Assembly: GCF_002251635.1 (NCBI RefSeq)
Contig: NZ_NMOJ01000050.1
Span: 85,097-149,096, forward strand
Source: Pseudomonas mandelii
GTDB taxonomy: Bacteria > Pseudomonadota > Gammaproteobacteria > Pseudomonadales > Pseudomonadaceae
Direction: 5' to 3'
Length of the DNA stretch: 64,000 nucleotides
Shown: positions 8,057 through 17,638 of the stretch, one piece after another
Layout: each line of letters starts with the position of its first letter
Numbering within the stretch: position 1 is the stretch's first letter
The notes under the pieces: generated by a model
What the model was told of the DNA's origin: nothing
The model's input: only the letters and a program-made list of their open reading frames with translations
The model's database searches: none
Made by a program: the position numbers and the translations under genes

Positions 8057-8965
8057 TCAGGGGAGCTCGATGTAGAGATCTTGTTTATGGAACTCAGAAG
8101 CCAAATGACTAACAAAGGATCGTGCGACCGTCTTCGATGCAGCGCCCGCGGGAAGCGAAGCATACAGTTTAATATCCCCCATATCCCAGCCTTCAAGCAC
8201 GCGAATCAATGTACCTGAATCTATTTCTGCCTGACACGACCAAAGGCCTGTGGACAAAATGCCGGCTCCACTAACAGCAGATGCCATCGCCATCTCACAT
8301 GCATCTGCGGTGATTTTGCCATCAATACTGAGTGACACCGCTTTTCCATTCCGGGAGAACAACCAAGGCCTTCCTCCTGAGGGGGAGGGCCCAACGATAA
8401 TGGAGTGCGCAATTAGCGCTGCAGGTGAACTCGGCATTCCTTTACGTACAAGATATTTTGGGGAAGCCACTAACACCCTAGGAGTGCTCGTAATGAGTCG
8501 CATCGCCGCTTTTGCCTCTTCAGGTTTTATGATTTGCAGAGCAAGATCTACCTGCGCCCTTAATCCGTCCCTACAAGGATGATCTGAAACTAGGTCAACA
8601 CTAAGCGTCGAGTGGAAATCAAGAAACGCAGACAATTTAGGAATAACCTCTCTCAGGGATACACCAGCTTGTATACCTAATCTCAACCGCCCCCGAAGCT
8701 CCCCCCCCCCCTGGGCCGCAAAGTTCGCCTCCTCGAACGCTGCCAATATAGGTTCTATATTCGCCAGGTAACTAGCACCTGCGGGCGTTAACGCCATAGC
8801 ACGCGTAGTTCGAACTAACAACATTACTCCCAGATCACGCTCTAAAGCGGCAATTATCCGCGAAGCTGATGACTGAGAAATACCTAGTTCTTTGCTCGCT
8901 CGGGAGAAACTGCCTGTATGCGCAACGCGTACGAACAACCGAAAGGGAAAAAGATACTCATTCAT
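8057..8965 (-). CDS. LysR-family regulator with an 11-G tract
   Basis: This 302-residue LysR protein has an N-terminal winged HTH (about 5-65, with G-S-F-S-R-A-S-K-E-L and S-Q-S-S-A-S-R) and a C-terminal effector domain (about 90-295). A run of eleven C at 8701-8711 (eleven G in the coding strand) encodes Q-G-G-G-E in the linker between the two domains. Slippage there would truncate the protein after the HTH. The gene is convergent with DUF417. Confidence 0.9.
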   Translation of the reverse strand: MNEYLFPFRLFVRVAHTGSFSRASKELGISQSSASRIIAALERDLGVMLLVRTTRAMALTPAGASYLANIEPILAAFEEANFAAQGGGELRGRLRLGIQAGVSLREVIPKLSAFLDFHSTLSVDLVSDHPCRDGLRAQVDLALQIIKPEEAKAAMRLITSTPRVLVASPKYLVRKGMPSSPAALIAHSIIVGPSPSGGRPWLFSRNGKAVSLSIDGKITADACEMAMASAVSGAGILSTGLWSCQAEIDSGTLIRVLEGWDMGDIKLYASLPAGAASKTVARSFVSHLASEFHKQDLYIELP

Positions 8966-9268
8966 GCAAAATCCAAATTTATGTTATCCATGTTGGACGG
9001 CTAGTCAATTAAGTAATAATAACCGACTATCTCAGAGATGGGGAACAACACTATAGAGAAAAGGGATAGAGAACATGATTAACGTCCATCTACAATATTG
9101 CTGCAAGCATTTTTTGCTGTGCAGCAATAGGCCATCAAATAGCTTGAGAAGCTTTGGACCACATTACTCACTGCAGTATTTCGTCGCATCTATCGAAACC
9201 TAATAAAAGCAAGCGCTTTATCAAAGAGCTTAAAAACTACCACATCATCAGACCAGGGGGAAGCTTCA

Positions 9269-9835
9269 ATGTCTCGCTTATCCACAACCAACCCTTCTTC
9301 AGCTCAAGGCACCACTTCAGAAATTTATAACTCTATAAAGAAGTCAGCCGGCATTGTACCTAATGTTTATGCGACAATTGGAACGCATTGCCCATCGGGG
9401 TTAAAAAAAATACTTGAGTTAGATAAAATCATAGAGGGAAGTACACTTTCAGAAGCTGAATTGGCTGCAATAAGACTAAAGGTAAGCACAAATGCGATCT
9501 GTGATTATTGCATAACCGCATATGCCTTTCTTGGACAATTTGCAGGATTATCTAAAGCCACCATAGAAAATATAAGAACCGCACAACCAACTTTAAACAC
9601 TAAAATAGACAAATTACTCGATTTTGTATGCACCCTGCTAACCTCAAAAGGGGTTATCGATTTTTCAAGCATTCAGACACTTTTAAGTGCTGGATATACG
9701 GAAAACAACCTAATAGAGATTTGCTTAGTCATTAGCAACACCACGTTTATTAATTTAGTTAACAGAATAAATAACACGACAATTGACTTCCCTCAGTTTG
9801 ACTTCAAAAATGAAGCCATGGGAAAAAAATCATAA
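9269..9835 (+). CDS. Carboxymuconolactone decarboxylase-like protein, variant active site
   Basis: This 188-residue CMD/AhpD-like protein is closest to the one at 5271: the same M-S-R-L-S-T start, T-I-G-T-H-x-P-x-G-L and F-I-N-L-V-N-R-I-N-N segments. The redox motif reads C-D-Y-C-I-T-A-Y, so the CxxC pair is kept but the usual His is Tyr. This should change the proton relay, and activity cannot be assumed. The gene is markedly AT-rich. AGGGGGAAGC precedes the ATG. It heads the second CMD-AraC-P460 series on the plus strand. The 303-base gap before it (8966-9268) shows no clear signal. Confidence 0.85.
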   Translation: MSRLSTTNPSSAQGTTSEIYNSIKKSAGIVPNVYATIGTHCPSGLKKILELDKIIEGSTLSEAELAAIRLKVSTNAICDYCITAYAFLGQFAGLSKATIENIRTAQPTLNTKIDKLLDFVCTLLTSKGVIDFSSIQTLLSAGYTENNLIEICLVISNTTFINLVNRINNTTIDFPQFDFKNEAMGKKS

Positions 9836-9839
9836 AAAG

Positions 9840-9856
9840 CGCACGTTTTTGCAATC
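9840..9856 (+). promoter_or_regulatory. Recurrent 17-bp motif, copy 4
   Basis: CGCACGTTTTTGCAATC matches the first 12 bases of the consensus exactly. It begins 5 bases after the CMD stop codon and 428 bases before the next AraC start. Confidence 0.45.
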
Positions 9857-10176
9857 GTTCGACTCTCGATTAGGCTAGCCTTGACTCATCTATCATGGAC
9901 CATGCCCGTCAAACTGTGACGTTGCGGCACAGCAACAAAAACGGCCGCATGTCCACCTTAGAGGCCTCGGGCTCTTCGAGGCCCAAGAGAGGTTGAATAA
10001 GCTCGACGCCGCAAGGGGGGGTATGCTTTCCTAAACGCGTAGGGCTTTCGAACGCGGCAGCAGCAGCGCAAAAAGGAAGGCGCAACTATACCGGAGCAAA
10101 AAATGTGCCACTACATCCTTCTATCCATGGGCTTTAGACTAAGCGTCTCAAGGACTTGCCCCCCTGCCCAGGTTTT

Positions 10177-10196
10177 ACAGTGCTGCCCAGCACTGT
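10177..10196. promoter_or_regulatory. 20-base palindrome upstream of AraC gene
   Basis: ACAGTGCTG and CAGCACTGT form a 9-bp perfect inverted repeat with two bases between, 72 bases before the AraC start. No T-run follows, so an operator is likelier than a terminator. Confidence 0.4.
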
Positions 10197-10267
10197 GAGA
10201 CAAGATTTGGATTCCGGTCGTGGTTTCCCGCAAACAAACCGCGGGACATTTAATAAGAGAGGCTAAT

Positions 10268-11155
10268 ATGGCGACGCTACTCCTCCCTAACTCTACTTCC
10301 AACTCTATGGCAACGCAAATATATACCGTTGTCTGCGCAAGATTCATGAAGCAAAAAGGCAATCAAAGATATTCATCAATTAGCGGACAGATGACGATTA
10401 TAATTTTCCTAACGGGAAATGGTGTGCTTTCGCTAACAGAAGCCAATATGCGTAAAGATGTTGAAATAAAATGTGGCACTTGTATCGTCCTCGGATGTAC
10501 AGAAAGTGATCAAATTGCATCATGGGACCTACCGAATAACTTTGTCGAGATAATGATTGATGATTACTTTTTATTAAGAACAATTGAAACCTTAAAGCTA
10601 AATCTTACATCCCTAAAAAATGTAGTCGCGCATTATGGCCCTGAGTCAGGATTCGATTGTGTAGCACGTCGCGTTGTCGAAAGAATCGGAGATGGCTTTA
10701 GCTCTTGCGCAAGCTTGGTCAGAAACGGCTTACACTGCCCCGCTGCGGCAAAATTTATTCTCGGAATCTTGCTGAAGGGGCGAAAAAAAACTCAATTTAG
10801 TTTTGAGATGGCAATACCAAAATCACAATTACCAGAGCCAAGGTTCAATAAAGTCGCTGAATACATTGATCAACGTATTAGCTCCGCAATCCATGTAGGA
10901 GAGCTCGCGAGTATCGCCTCACAAAGCCATTTTCACTTCACACGTACGTTCAAAGCCAGGACCGGACGATCACCTCATGCCTATATTTTGGAGCATAGAA
11001 TACGCCGTGCTGAATACCTGCTGGCAGAATCAACCTTGGGCTTGGCACAAATCTCTCAAGATTGCGGGTTTAGCTCTCAATCCCATTTCAGTACAGCGTT
11101 CAAGCAACATATTGGCATAACGCCAGGGCAGTATAGATATCTATGGCTTTGCTAG
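10268..11155 (+). CDS. AraC-family transcriptional regulator (second paralogue)
   Basis: This 295-residue regulator is the paralogue of the one at 4057. The N-terminal half is diverged but alignable (I-I-I-F-L-x-x-N-G, Y-G-P-E-x-G-F) and the C-terminal HTH is well conserved (G-R-S-P-H-A-Y, G-I-T-P-G-Q-Y). ATG 10268, with AGAGAGG 7 bases upstream, is preferred over a start 16 codons earlier. It sits between a CMD and a P460 gene, as its paralogue does, so each regulator probably serves its own pair. Confidence 0.9.
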   Translation: MATLLLPNSTSNSMATQIYTVVCARFMKQKGNQRYSSISGQMTIIIFLTGNGVLSLTEANMRKDVEIKCGTCIVLGCTESDQIASWDLPNNFVEIMIDDYFLLRTIETLKLNLTSLKNVVAHYGPESGFDCVARRVVERIGDGFSSCASLVRNGLHCPAAAKFILGILLKGRKKTQFSFEMAIPKSQLPEPRFNKVAEYIDQRISSAIHVGELASIASQSHFHFTRTFKARTGRSPHAYILEHRIRRAEYLLAESTLGLAQISQDCGFSSQSHFSTAFKQHIGITPGQYRYLWLC

Positions 11156-11315
11156 CTTCATGTGAAACAACAATTGATCCATGAAAAAGTATTAGCCAAC
11201 CATGGCGAATACACCTTAATGATGCTTATCAAGCAACAGACGTTCAGTTGCGCACATTAATTAAGCTGCATCCTAAATAAACTTTAACGATTTAATTCCA
11301 AGGCAGGTTACTAAT

Positions 11316-11948
11316 ATGAGCGTTAAGAATTTTAAAACTGTGTTCACCTGTATAACATTGGCCTTCTGTCTTCATCCAGCGTTATCAAGTGCGAGCGCCC
11401 CTAAAACTCACTCAGGCAGCAATGCCCCCAGCTACTCACGCACTTTTGAATTATATGTCGACAAGGACGGCAATATAAAAGTCCCTAAAGATTATAGAAC
11501 TACGTTCATTTTTTTGGGCTCATTCGCCGTACCTGGTGGGGATTCGTTGGGAGGATTAAAACAACTACATCAGGTATATGTCGATCGAGATTCAGTTGAG
11601 TATTACAAATCCCACGGTGACTTTCCAGATGGAGCTATCTTAGTTAAAGAGTTACAGGAGACCACTGCTGCTAACTTAACGACAGGCCACGCATCATTTT
11701 GGGATCAAAATGCCGGATGGTTTGTGATGATAAAAGACACTAAAGGGCGCCATCAAAAAAGTGGGATATGGACTGACGGTTGGGGATGGGCGTTAATCGC
11801 CCAGGAAGCTCCAACAGTAACAACCAATAAAGATACAAGCACATGTATTTCATGCCACACCCCTGTTAAAAAAACAGACTGGGTACACGTTTGGGGTTAT
11901 CCCCTTCTCGAAGCACACGACAAAATTTCAACTCTTAATGCTCAATAG
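11316..11948 (+). CDS. Cytochrome P460-family protein, second copy
   Basis: This 210-residue secreted protein has a signal peptide (about 1-28) and one C-terminal heme motif, CISCH (about 177-181). It shares the family body with the protein at 2361: Q-V-Y-V-D near 90, D-G-A-I-L-V-K-E-L, and W-G-W before the heme. Identity between the two is low, so they may have different substrates. Oxidation of hydroxylamine or binding of NO are the known activities of the family; which applies is unknown. Confidence 0.82.
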   Translation: MSVKNFKTVFTCITLAFCLHPALSSASAPKTHSGSNAPSYSRTFELYVDKDGNIKVPKDYRTTFIFLGSFAVPGGDSLGGLKQLHQVYVDRDSVEYYKSHGDFPDGAILVKELQETTAANLTTGHASFWDQNAGWFVMIKDTKGRHQKSGIWTDGWGWALIAQEAPTVTTNKDTSTCISCHTPVKKTDWVHVWGYPLLEAHDKISTLNAQ

Positions 11949-12542
11949 CCAAGTGTAATTCCGAATATTGCTGCAGGTAAGTTTTATCGAGAAAAGATCA
12001 GTGGAACTCTATTGCCCCATGAAAATTCTAATCATCAATGAGTATCCAAAACTCACCTAGTTTATGGTGTCGATAACTAACCTTATGTAAGTTTCATTTT
12101 CAGTATCTCAGCGGACGTGAATGTGATGCCATTGAGTATGCTAAACATCTGCGCCCGCTGCCCCACTCCCCCACCTGCACACATGGGAATACTGCAGATC
12201 TGTTATCTGTCCCAGGGAGTTCGACGTACCTAGCAACAAGAATATCGAGACAGCACAAGGTGTTGTCCAATTGCCCATCCCAGGATTTGTTTATTTATCT
12301 ACACTGCTTGCCTGTTACCCTAAACACGAATCGCACCATATTAATCATGTGTAGCACGCCATTGACTAGGGTTACACACGATACGCTTACGCTGCACTCC
12401 AGCATGATACGCCCATATTTTGTACGCACTAGCTGTTGCGAAATAAGCTCCCCCCACCAGATGCCAAACAACCAAATCATAATGGATTGTATATACCAAT
12501 GTATACTTGAGAACATCACCCTTTCTCTAGCACGGAGGGTTA
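11949..12542. other. Intergenic region before the YeeE gene
   Basis: I find no supported gene in these 594 bases. ORFs on both strands between 12260 and 12667 overlap each other and the YeeE start and show no protein-like composition. GGAGG at 12534 is the YeeE ribosome site. Confidence 0.5.
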
Positions 12543-13520
12543 ATGCAATTGTCGCAATTAATCATTATATTAGCCGCAAGCATGTCCCTTGCGTTTACCA
12601 TGGGTTTCGCCATAGGCCGCGGGGATATTTGTGCAGTAGCTGCGGTAAATTATTGGATAAACCATAACAGAGCGTCCTATCTTCGTGCTTTCATCGTAGC
12701 AACAGCATCAGCTGGGCTTATTCTTTTACCGAGCGCATGGGTTTTCCCCGATATCGTTAGCTTATCTTATACCTACCAACTATCTTGGATGACGTTCATC
12801 GCCGGGGCACTTTTTGGTCTCGGCGCTTTTTTGAATGGTGCCTGTGTGTTCGGTACTATCGCGCATTTATCAAAAGGGGAAATAAACTATATCGGTACGA
12901 TTGCTGGCATGTTTATCGGGGCTCTCTTAGCGCCATTAGTTACATCCCGAACTGACGGATATTATTTTGTAGAATTATCGAAACCCTCCACGCTATCCCT
13001 TTTCGTATGGCTGGTATTTGTTGCGATCGTTTTTCACGAACTGGTTTTAAAACATTACTTGATAAAATCCGGAAACTTTATCAGCTCGTCAAATCGTATT
13101 TGGAACCCTACTTTATCAATGTCGGTAATCGGTATTACTGGAGGATTGCTCTATGCGATAATTGGAAACTGGGGTTATCTGACAGTGCTTTCCCATGGTG
13201 CAGCTAAGCTGGTCAACCCCTATATGCCTGATGTAACTCTTCAGGTATTTACAGCTACGGCAGCACTTATTTTTGGTGCCATTGTTGCAGCGTGGAAAAC
13301 TCACAGATTGAAAATACAGAAACCTTGCTTTCTTCTATTTTTTCGCAAACTGGTAGGAGGTTTGTTCATTAGCTTTTCTGCCATAGTTATTCCTGGTGGT
13401 AACGATGCTTTATTATTATATGGAATTCCATCTCTCGCGCCTCACGCTTTCATTGCGTATTTTATTATGTTATCGGCATTAGCCGTTCTCCTTAAGATAG
13501 ACTACAAACCTGAAATCTGA
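12543..13520 (+). CDS. YeeE/YedE family (sulfur-compound) membrane transporter
   Basis: This 325-residue protein has about nine or ten membrane helices. Both hallmark segments are present, G-R-G-D-I-C-A-V (about 26-33) and N-G-A-C-V-F-G-T (about 98-105), each with the conserved pore Cys. Family members such as TsuA import thiosulfate; others import related sulfur or selenium compounds. GGAGG stands 4 bases before the ATG. It ends the AT-rich redox island and may supply sulfur for thiol chemistry (inference). A split homologue lies at 54964-55874. Confidence 0.85.
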   Translation: MQLSQLIIILAASMSLAFTMGFAIGRGDICAVAAVNYWINHNRASYLRAFIVATASAGLILLPSAWVFPDIVSLSYTYQLSWMTFIAGALFGLGAFLNGACVFGTIAHLSKGEINYIGTIAGMFIGALLAPLVTSRTDGYYFVELSKPSTLSLFVWLVFVAIVFHELVLKHYLIKSGNFISSSNRIWNPTLSMSVIGITGGLLYAIIGNWGYLTVLSHGAAKLVNPYMPDVTLQVFTATAALIFGAIVAAWKTHRLKIQKPCFLLFFRKLVGGLFISFSAIVIPGGNDALLLYGIPSLAPHAFIAYFIMLSALAVLLKIDYKPEI

Positions 13521-14082
13521 TTGCCGTGACTAATTTTTTGATACATAGATCTATAAATAATACCTATTTGAACCTCCATTTTTTAGTGCTTTACAAGTGC
13601 CTCCACCACATCCTCAGAATCATCATTACTGGCTTCCAACCAGCCGACAGATAAGCAAGAAAGACTAAAATCATAGATCAGCACAGTCAACGAAGAGCAT
13701 AATTCGCAGGATTCTGAAAGAGATCTTTCGAGTCATACGCTAAACTCACTTCCGCACCAAATCAATATCCCGCCTTCTTGACCAAGGTAAGCATCGCTGC
13801 AGCATAGATACTGCTCGCACGGCTCATTTCCTATTAGTAAGGTGGATTTGAGAAACGACTCTCCAGCTGATGGCAGTCGATGTGCAAAAAAGATTCTGAA
13901 CACTATCCCAGCAAACCAGAGAATCATGATGAAATAAATCCCCTGAATACTCCGGATGTTTTGACATGTGTTCATAGTCGGGAACGCTCATTTTATCGAA
14001 AGGTTGTTTCACTACTTTCAAATCTTGTCGCAACTACCTATTCCTACTCAGGATGACTTGATCCAATCAAGGAGAGTAAAAC
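13521..14082. other. Intergenic region before the chemoreceptor
   Basis: These 562 AT-rich bases have no supported gene. AAGGAG at 14069 serves the chemoreceptor. Confidence 0.5.
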
Positions 14083-15798
14083 TTGTCTATTCAGCGACTT
14101 TTTACAATCATTTTCGCCGCAATTATTATCAGCGCGATGACCCTCAGCCTGGTCGTAATGGCGATGATTAATAACCAACAAAACTTGAGCGACAGCGAAG
14201 AAAATCGTTATAAGTCATATTTACTAGCAGATGAATTACGACAGAGCTCTGACGACTTGAGTCGAATGGCTCGCACCTTTGCAGTCACCGGAGAAAATCG
14301 TTACGCCCAGTTGTACCAGCAGATCTTGTCGATCAGGAATGGAGAGGAGCATCGACCTACTAATTATAACTACCCATACATGGACTTCCTTGCTACTGGT
14401 CAGCAGGTTGAGACTGGATTCGATCCAGCTATGCCTCTACTAGAGTTAATGCGTCAACAAGGAATTAGTCAAACTGAATTTGCGAAGCTTAAGGAAGCTG
14501 AGCGAGCGTCAAATGAACTAGCAAGAATCGAATCTGAAGCGATCGAGACCGCCTCTGGGGCTAAAGGTAAAGTACCTGATCTGAATGCTTCCACTCACCT
14601 AGTCTACAGCCCCCGTTATGACGCAGAAAAAGCACGTATTATGGCGTCTGTGAAAGAGTTTTTCATTTCGCTCAACCAACGAACTCAGCAAGAAGTAAAT
14701 GACTTACGCTTTACGAACTCTGTTTATATGAGCGTGGTGTGCGCAATGGTTCTATTACTGATCGTTATTGCAGGAATAGGTATTATAGCTATACGGCGTA
14801 AAGTAAGTGGTGCTCTATTACGTCTTTCCAATGACGCGCAACGGGTAGCCGAAGGAGATCTCAGTACCAATTTAGATACTCAAAATGGAGGAGAGTTTGG
14901 GGTGCTTTCTCATGCATTCGGAAAGATGGTTATCAAATTAAGAGATGTAGTGACTAATGTCGTAAACTCTAGCAGCCAACTCGGGGTATCTGCAGAGCAG
15001 CTCACCAACACTACTCGCACAACACTGGAAAATATGAGGCAGCAAGAGTTACACACTTCAGAAGTAGCAACAGCCATTACGGAAATGGCAGCGACCGTTC
15101 AAGAAGTCGCCCATCATTCAGCTCAGACAGCAGAAGCGGCCCAAAAAGCGGATACTTCTGCCACAAACGGCCGCGCGGTGGTAGAGCAAATGGTGAACAC
15201 CATCCAGCAGCTATACGATGATATTGGCAAAGCTGCCGAAGTAATTCAGATCTTGGCTACCGACACTTCTAGTATCGGGGGGATCCTTGATGTGATTCGT
15301 AGTATAGCCGACCAAACCAACCTGCTAGCTCTCAACGCTGCAATCGAAGCGGCAAGGGCTGGAGAACAAGGCCGTGGTTTCGCCGTTGTAGCAGACGAAG
15401 TACGAAACTTAGCTAAACGCACTCAGGATTCGACTCAGGAAATTCAAGATATGATTATGCGCTTACAGGAAGGCGCCAAACAAGCAGTGTGCGTTATGGA
15501 TCAAAGCCGTATTCAAGCTGAGGCAGGCTCACGCCAAGCCGACAATGCCGGCCATGCTCTCGAAGATATTACTAAGGCCAACCGGGTGATCAGTGACATG
15601 GCTGTTCAAATCGCCAGTGCCGCTGAAGAACAAGCGGTGGTTGCTCACGATATAAGTCAACGAATCGAGCAGATTCGAGAGTTAGCTAGTCATAACGCTA
15701 CGGGTTCCGATCAAGTGAGTAGCGCCAGCGAAGGGGTCGCTCGCCTTGCTCAAGGCCTGAACGCCCAGGTAAGCCATTTCAATCTCGTACGCACCTAA
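14083..15798 (+). CDS. Methyl-accepting chemotaxis protein
   Basis: This 571-residue chemoreceptor has a first membrane helix at about 6-28 and a periplasmic ligand-binding domain of about 190 residues, mostly helical. The second helix is at about 216-238, then a HAMP domain and the long cytoplasmic signalling coiled coil. The conserved hairpin tip reads [20 protein letters not shown]. Translation starts at TTG 14083, 8 bases after AAGGAG; there is no better ATG. The ligand cannot be named. It is a lone receptor with no che genes beside it, so it must feed the cell's main pathway. Confidence 0.93.
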   Translation: MSIQRLFTIIFAAIIISAMTLSLVVMAMINNQQNLSDSEENRYKSYLLADELRQSSDDLSRMARTFAVTGENRYAQLYQQILSIRNGEEHRPTNYNYPYMDFLATGQQVETGFDPAMPLLELMRQQGISQTEFAKLKEAERASNELARIESEAIETASGAKGKVPDLNASTHLVYSPRYDAEKARIMASVKEFFISLNQRTQQEVNDLRFTNSVYMSVVCAMVLLLIVIAGIGIIAIRRKVSGALLRLSNDAQRVAEGDLSTNLDTQNGGEFGVLSHAFGKMVIKLRDVVTNVVNSSSQLGVSAEQLTNTTRTTLENMRQQELHTSEVATAITEMAATVQEVAHHSAQTAEAAQKADTSATNGRAVVEQMVNTIQQLYDDIGKAAEVIQILATDTSSIGGILDVIRSIADQTNLLALNAAIEAARAGEQGRGFAVVADEVRNLAKRTQDSTQEIQDMIMRLQEGAKQAVCVMDQSRIQAEAGSRQADNAGHALEDITKANRVISDMAVQIASAAEEQAVVAHDISQRIEQIRELASHNATGSDQVSSASEGVARLAQGLNAQVSHFNLVRT

Positions 15799-15957
15799 CC
15801 TTTAAAATTTCGGCCGGAGCCACCATGAGCCCCAGTCAACTGACCACTACATAGAGATAAATCCCCTATAATAGAGCGCACAAGTAGAACAATAATTTTT
15901 AACACTATCCTATCGGTTATGATGCCCGGGTGATTCCGAGCTTGATATACCATCGAC

Positions 15958-15991
15958 AAAACAGGCCCTTGAAAGGGCCCGTTTTATTTTT
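15958..15991. terminator. Bidirectional intrinsic terminator
   Basis: AAAAC-a-GGCCCTT pairs with AAGGGCC-c-GTTTT and is followed by ATTTTT. It sits between the convergent chemoreceptor and MvaT genes, and flanking A and T runs let it work both ways. Confidence 0.85.
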
Positions 15992-16004
15992 GCTCAATCA
16001 AAAA

Positions 16005-16367
16005 TCACCTGATTAGCCAAGATTCGACGGTCGCAGAACCGTGCTCGGATTTCCACTCTTTCAACGTCTTGTGGTTGCCGCCTTTGGTCTCGACAATTTC
16101 TCCGGTGTGAGGGTTTTTGTACACCTTCACTTGGCGCGGCTTACGGATACCGACCTTCGGCTCGGTGGAAGAAGTGCTACGACCTTGAGGATCTAGCAGG
16201 TTGATAATGTTTTTTAGGCTGAAGCCGTACTCAGCCAATAAAGCACGTAGTTTACTCTCAAACTCCATTTCTTTTTTTAGACCGGAGTCACCTTTCATGG
16301 CCTCCAGCTCTGCTAGCTGCAGAGCGAGTTGCTGTTCGAGTTTACGAAATTCCGCCAGACGAGACAT
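16005..16367 (-). CDS. MvaT/MvaU-family H-NS-like silencer
   Basis: This 120-residue protein has an N-terminal coiled-coil oligomerisation region (about 1-60) and a C-terminal DNA-binding domain with the MvaT signature Y-K-N-P-H-T-G-E-I/V-x-E-T-K-G-G-N-H-K-T-L-K-E-W. MvaT proteins bind AT-rich foreign DNA and silence it. The sequence differs from the core MvaT, so it is probably an accessory paralogue. Its place at the edge of the AT-rich 0.6-16 kb segment suggests it came with the island and restrains it (inference). Confidence 0.93.
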   Translation of the reverse strand: MSRLAEFRKLEQQLALQLAELEAMKGDSGLKKEMEFESKLRALLAEYGFSLKNIINLLDPQGRSTSSTEPKVGIRKPRQVKVYKNPHTGEIVETKGGNHKTLKEWKSEHGSATVESWLIR

Positions 16368-16617
16368 GAGTCAATTCCCTAATATGTGGATAGTACGGGT
16401 TGCTGTGGTACGATGATATACGGTTTAACGAGCCAAATCCTTTTCGAGCTGATCCATTCCAGCGCCATCTCTAGCATAGCTATCATTCTCCAGGAACCAC
16501 TGTAGCTGATAGTGCTTACGTGAGATTGTGCTGCTAAGCAGAATGCTAACTATAAAGATCTCTACGCCAAATAGCAGCGTATGTTTTTTGAATCTCGAAT
16601 TGAACCGTCTCGGCCCC

Positions 16618-16984
16618 TCAATTTTCAACGTACACACGAGACGCCCCACGACGACTAGCCTCCGCATAGACATGCTCGATCAAAGCCCCGCCAATACCGT
16701 TACCAAGCGCGTAACACGCGACAAACAAGTCTTGAGGATAACAGTGGTCACCCATTGCCCCCCGCAGATCGGTGGTAGATCGAATGCACTAAGCCTGATG
16801 CTTGCCCATCCACCACGGCAAGCGCTGCAAACATCGGCTCCACTGGTTCCGAGAAGCGCGTCCATGTGTTGAGCGTCACAGCTTCAGGGATATCTACTTC
16901 GTAAAATCGCTGATAGCTTTCCCATAGCGAAAGCAAGATATCAAAATCGTTGTCATTAATGGCTATGATCTCGATTGATTGCAT
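16618..16984 (-). pseudogene. GNAT acetyltransferase remnant
   Basis: From ATG 16984 the frame reads M-Q-S-I-E-I-I-A-I-N-D and follows the intact GNAT at 24496 for about 75 residues, to Y-H-R-S-A. The frame then shifts. The acetyl-CoA-binding part (D-L-F-V-A-C-Y-A-L-G-N-G-I-G) and a truncated end are found in another frame, with an early stop at 16618. Part of the decayed duplicate of the 24.5-30.1 kb operon. Confidence 0.85.
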
Positions 16985-17364
16985 GGAATGCTCCCGAAAT
17001 TTAGTTGGCCGCCCCGCTCCTTCATGGCCACGTGTACAAAGAGGTGGGTTAACACTTCCAACTGACAATCGAAATGATCTGTTCAGACGATCCGCCCAGC
17101 ACAAATTCGCAGCCGAAAAGGGGGCGATGAAGCCGCCTAACCCGCCTCCCTAATCAATGATCACAAGCCTTGCATGTTCCAAGTCCAGCTACCTATACGC
17201 GCCTCTTACCCGCAACGGATGCCTTCTCTGCCTGCTTAACGTGGGTCACTTCTACGCAGCGCCTAGTCTGGGATTGGTTTCACACCGCACATTTGAAAAT
17301 AGGTACTTTTGATTTCGTCCTGACTTCGAGGAGAGTGGGCAAGGATATGGGCTGGAGACAGCAA

Positions 17365-17490
17365 CTCGTACTCGAGACCAGTTTACTCAAGCATGATGCT
17401 GACCTTTACCCCATTGGGCGTCGGCAGGGAAAAGAATTGCAGTCGATGGGGCACAGCGCTGGCCAGCGTGTCAAAATCGGATGATCAAGT
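17365..17490 (-). pseudogene. Glutathione S-transferase N-terminal remnant
   Basis: On the minus strand this reads like the start of the GST at 27069 (H-P-I-L-T-R-W-P-A, then P-T-P-N-G-V-K-V in another frame), with a frameshift and an in-frame stop. It is cut off at the deletion junction near 17363. Only the first third of the gene ever existed in this copy. Confidence 0.75.
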
Positions 17491-17638
17491 GTCACTTTCT
17501 AGCCCCTAAACTTGTCGACCCATACAAAAAACCGGATGCGGTCCCAAGAATCTCTCAAGGGTGCATCCGGGCTTTCGCACTACGCTCGCATCACGATAAT
17601 CCTCCAAATGCCTTCGGAGAGATGCGTCAGGATAGAGG

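Larger units (their letters stand above)
9836..10267. other. Intergenic region with motif and hairpins
   Basis: These 432 bases contain motif copy 4 (9840-9856), a GGCCTCG/CGAGGCC hairpin near 9963-9983 and the palindrome at 10177-10196. A possible 31-codon Cys-rich ORF (10104-10199, GGAG before its ATG) is too short to call. The middle is more GC-rich than the neighbouring genes. Confidence 0.5.

Noticed and set aside
12260-12667. Plus-strand 135-residue ORF and a minus-strand ORF on the same stretch
   Set aside because: They overlap the well-supported YeeE start, have no ribosome site and lack protein-like composition.
16425-16673. Minus-strand 82-residue ORF
   Set aside because: Its start lies within the GNAT remnant, out of frame with it; the rest is non-coding.
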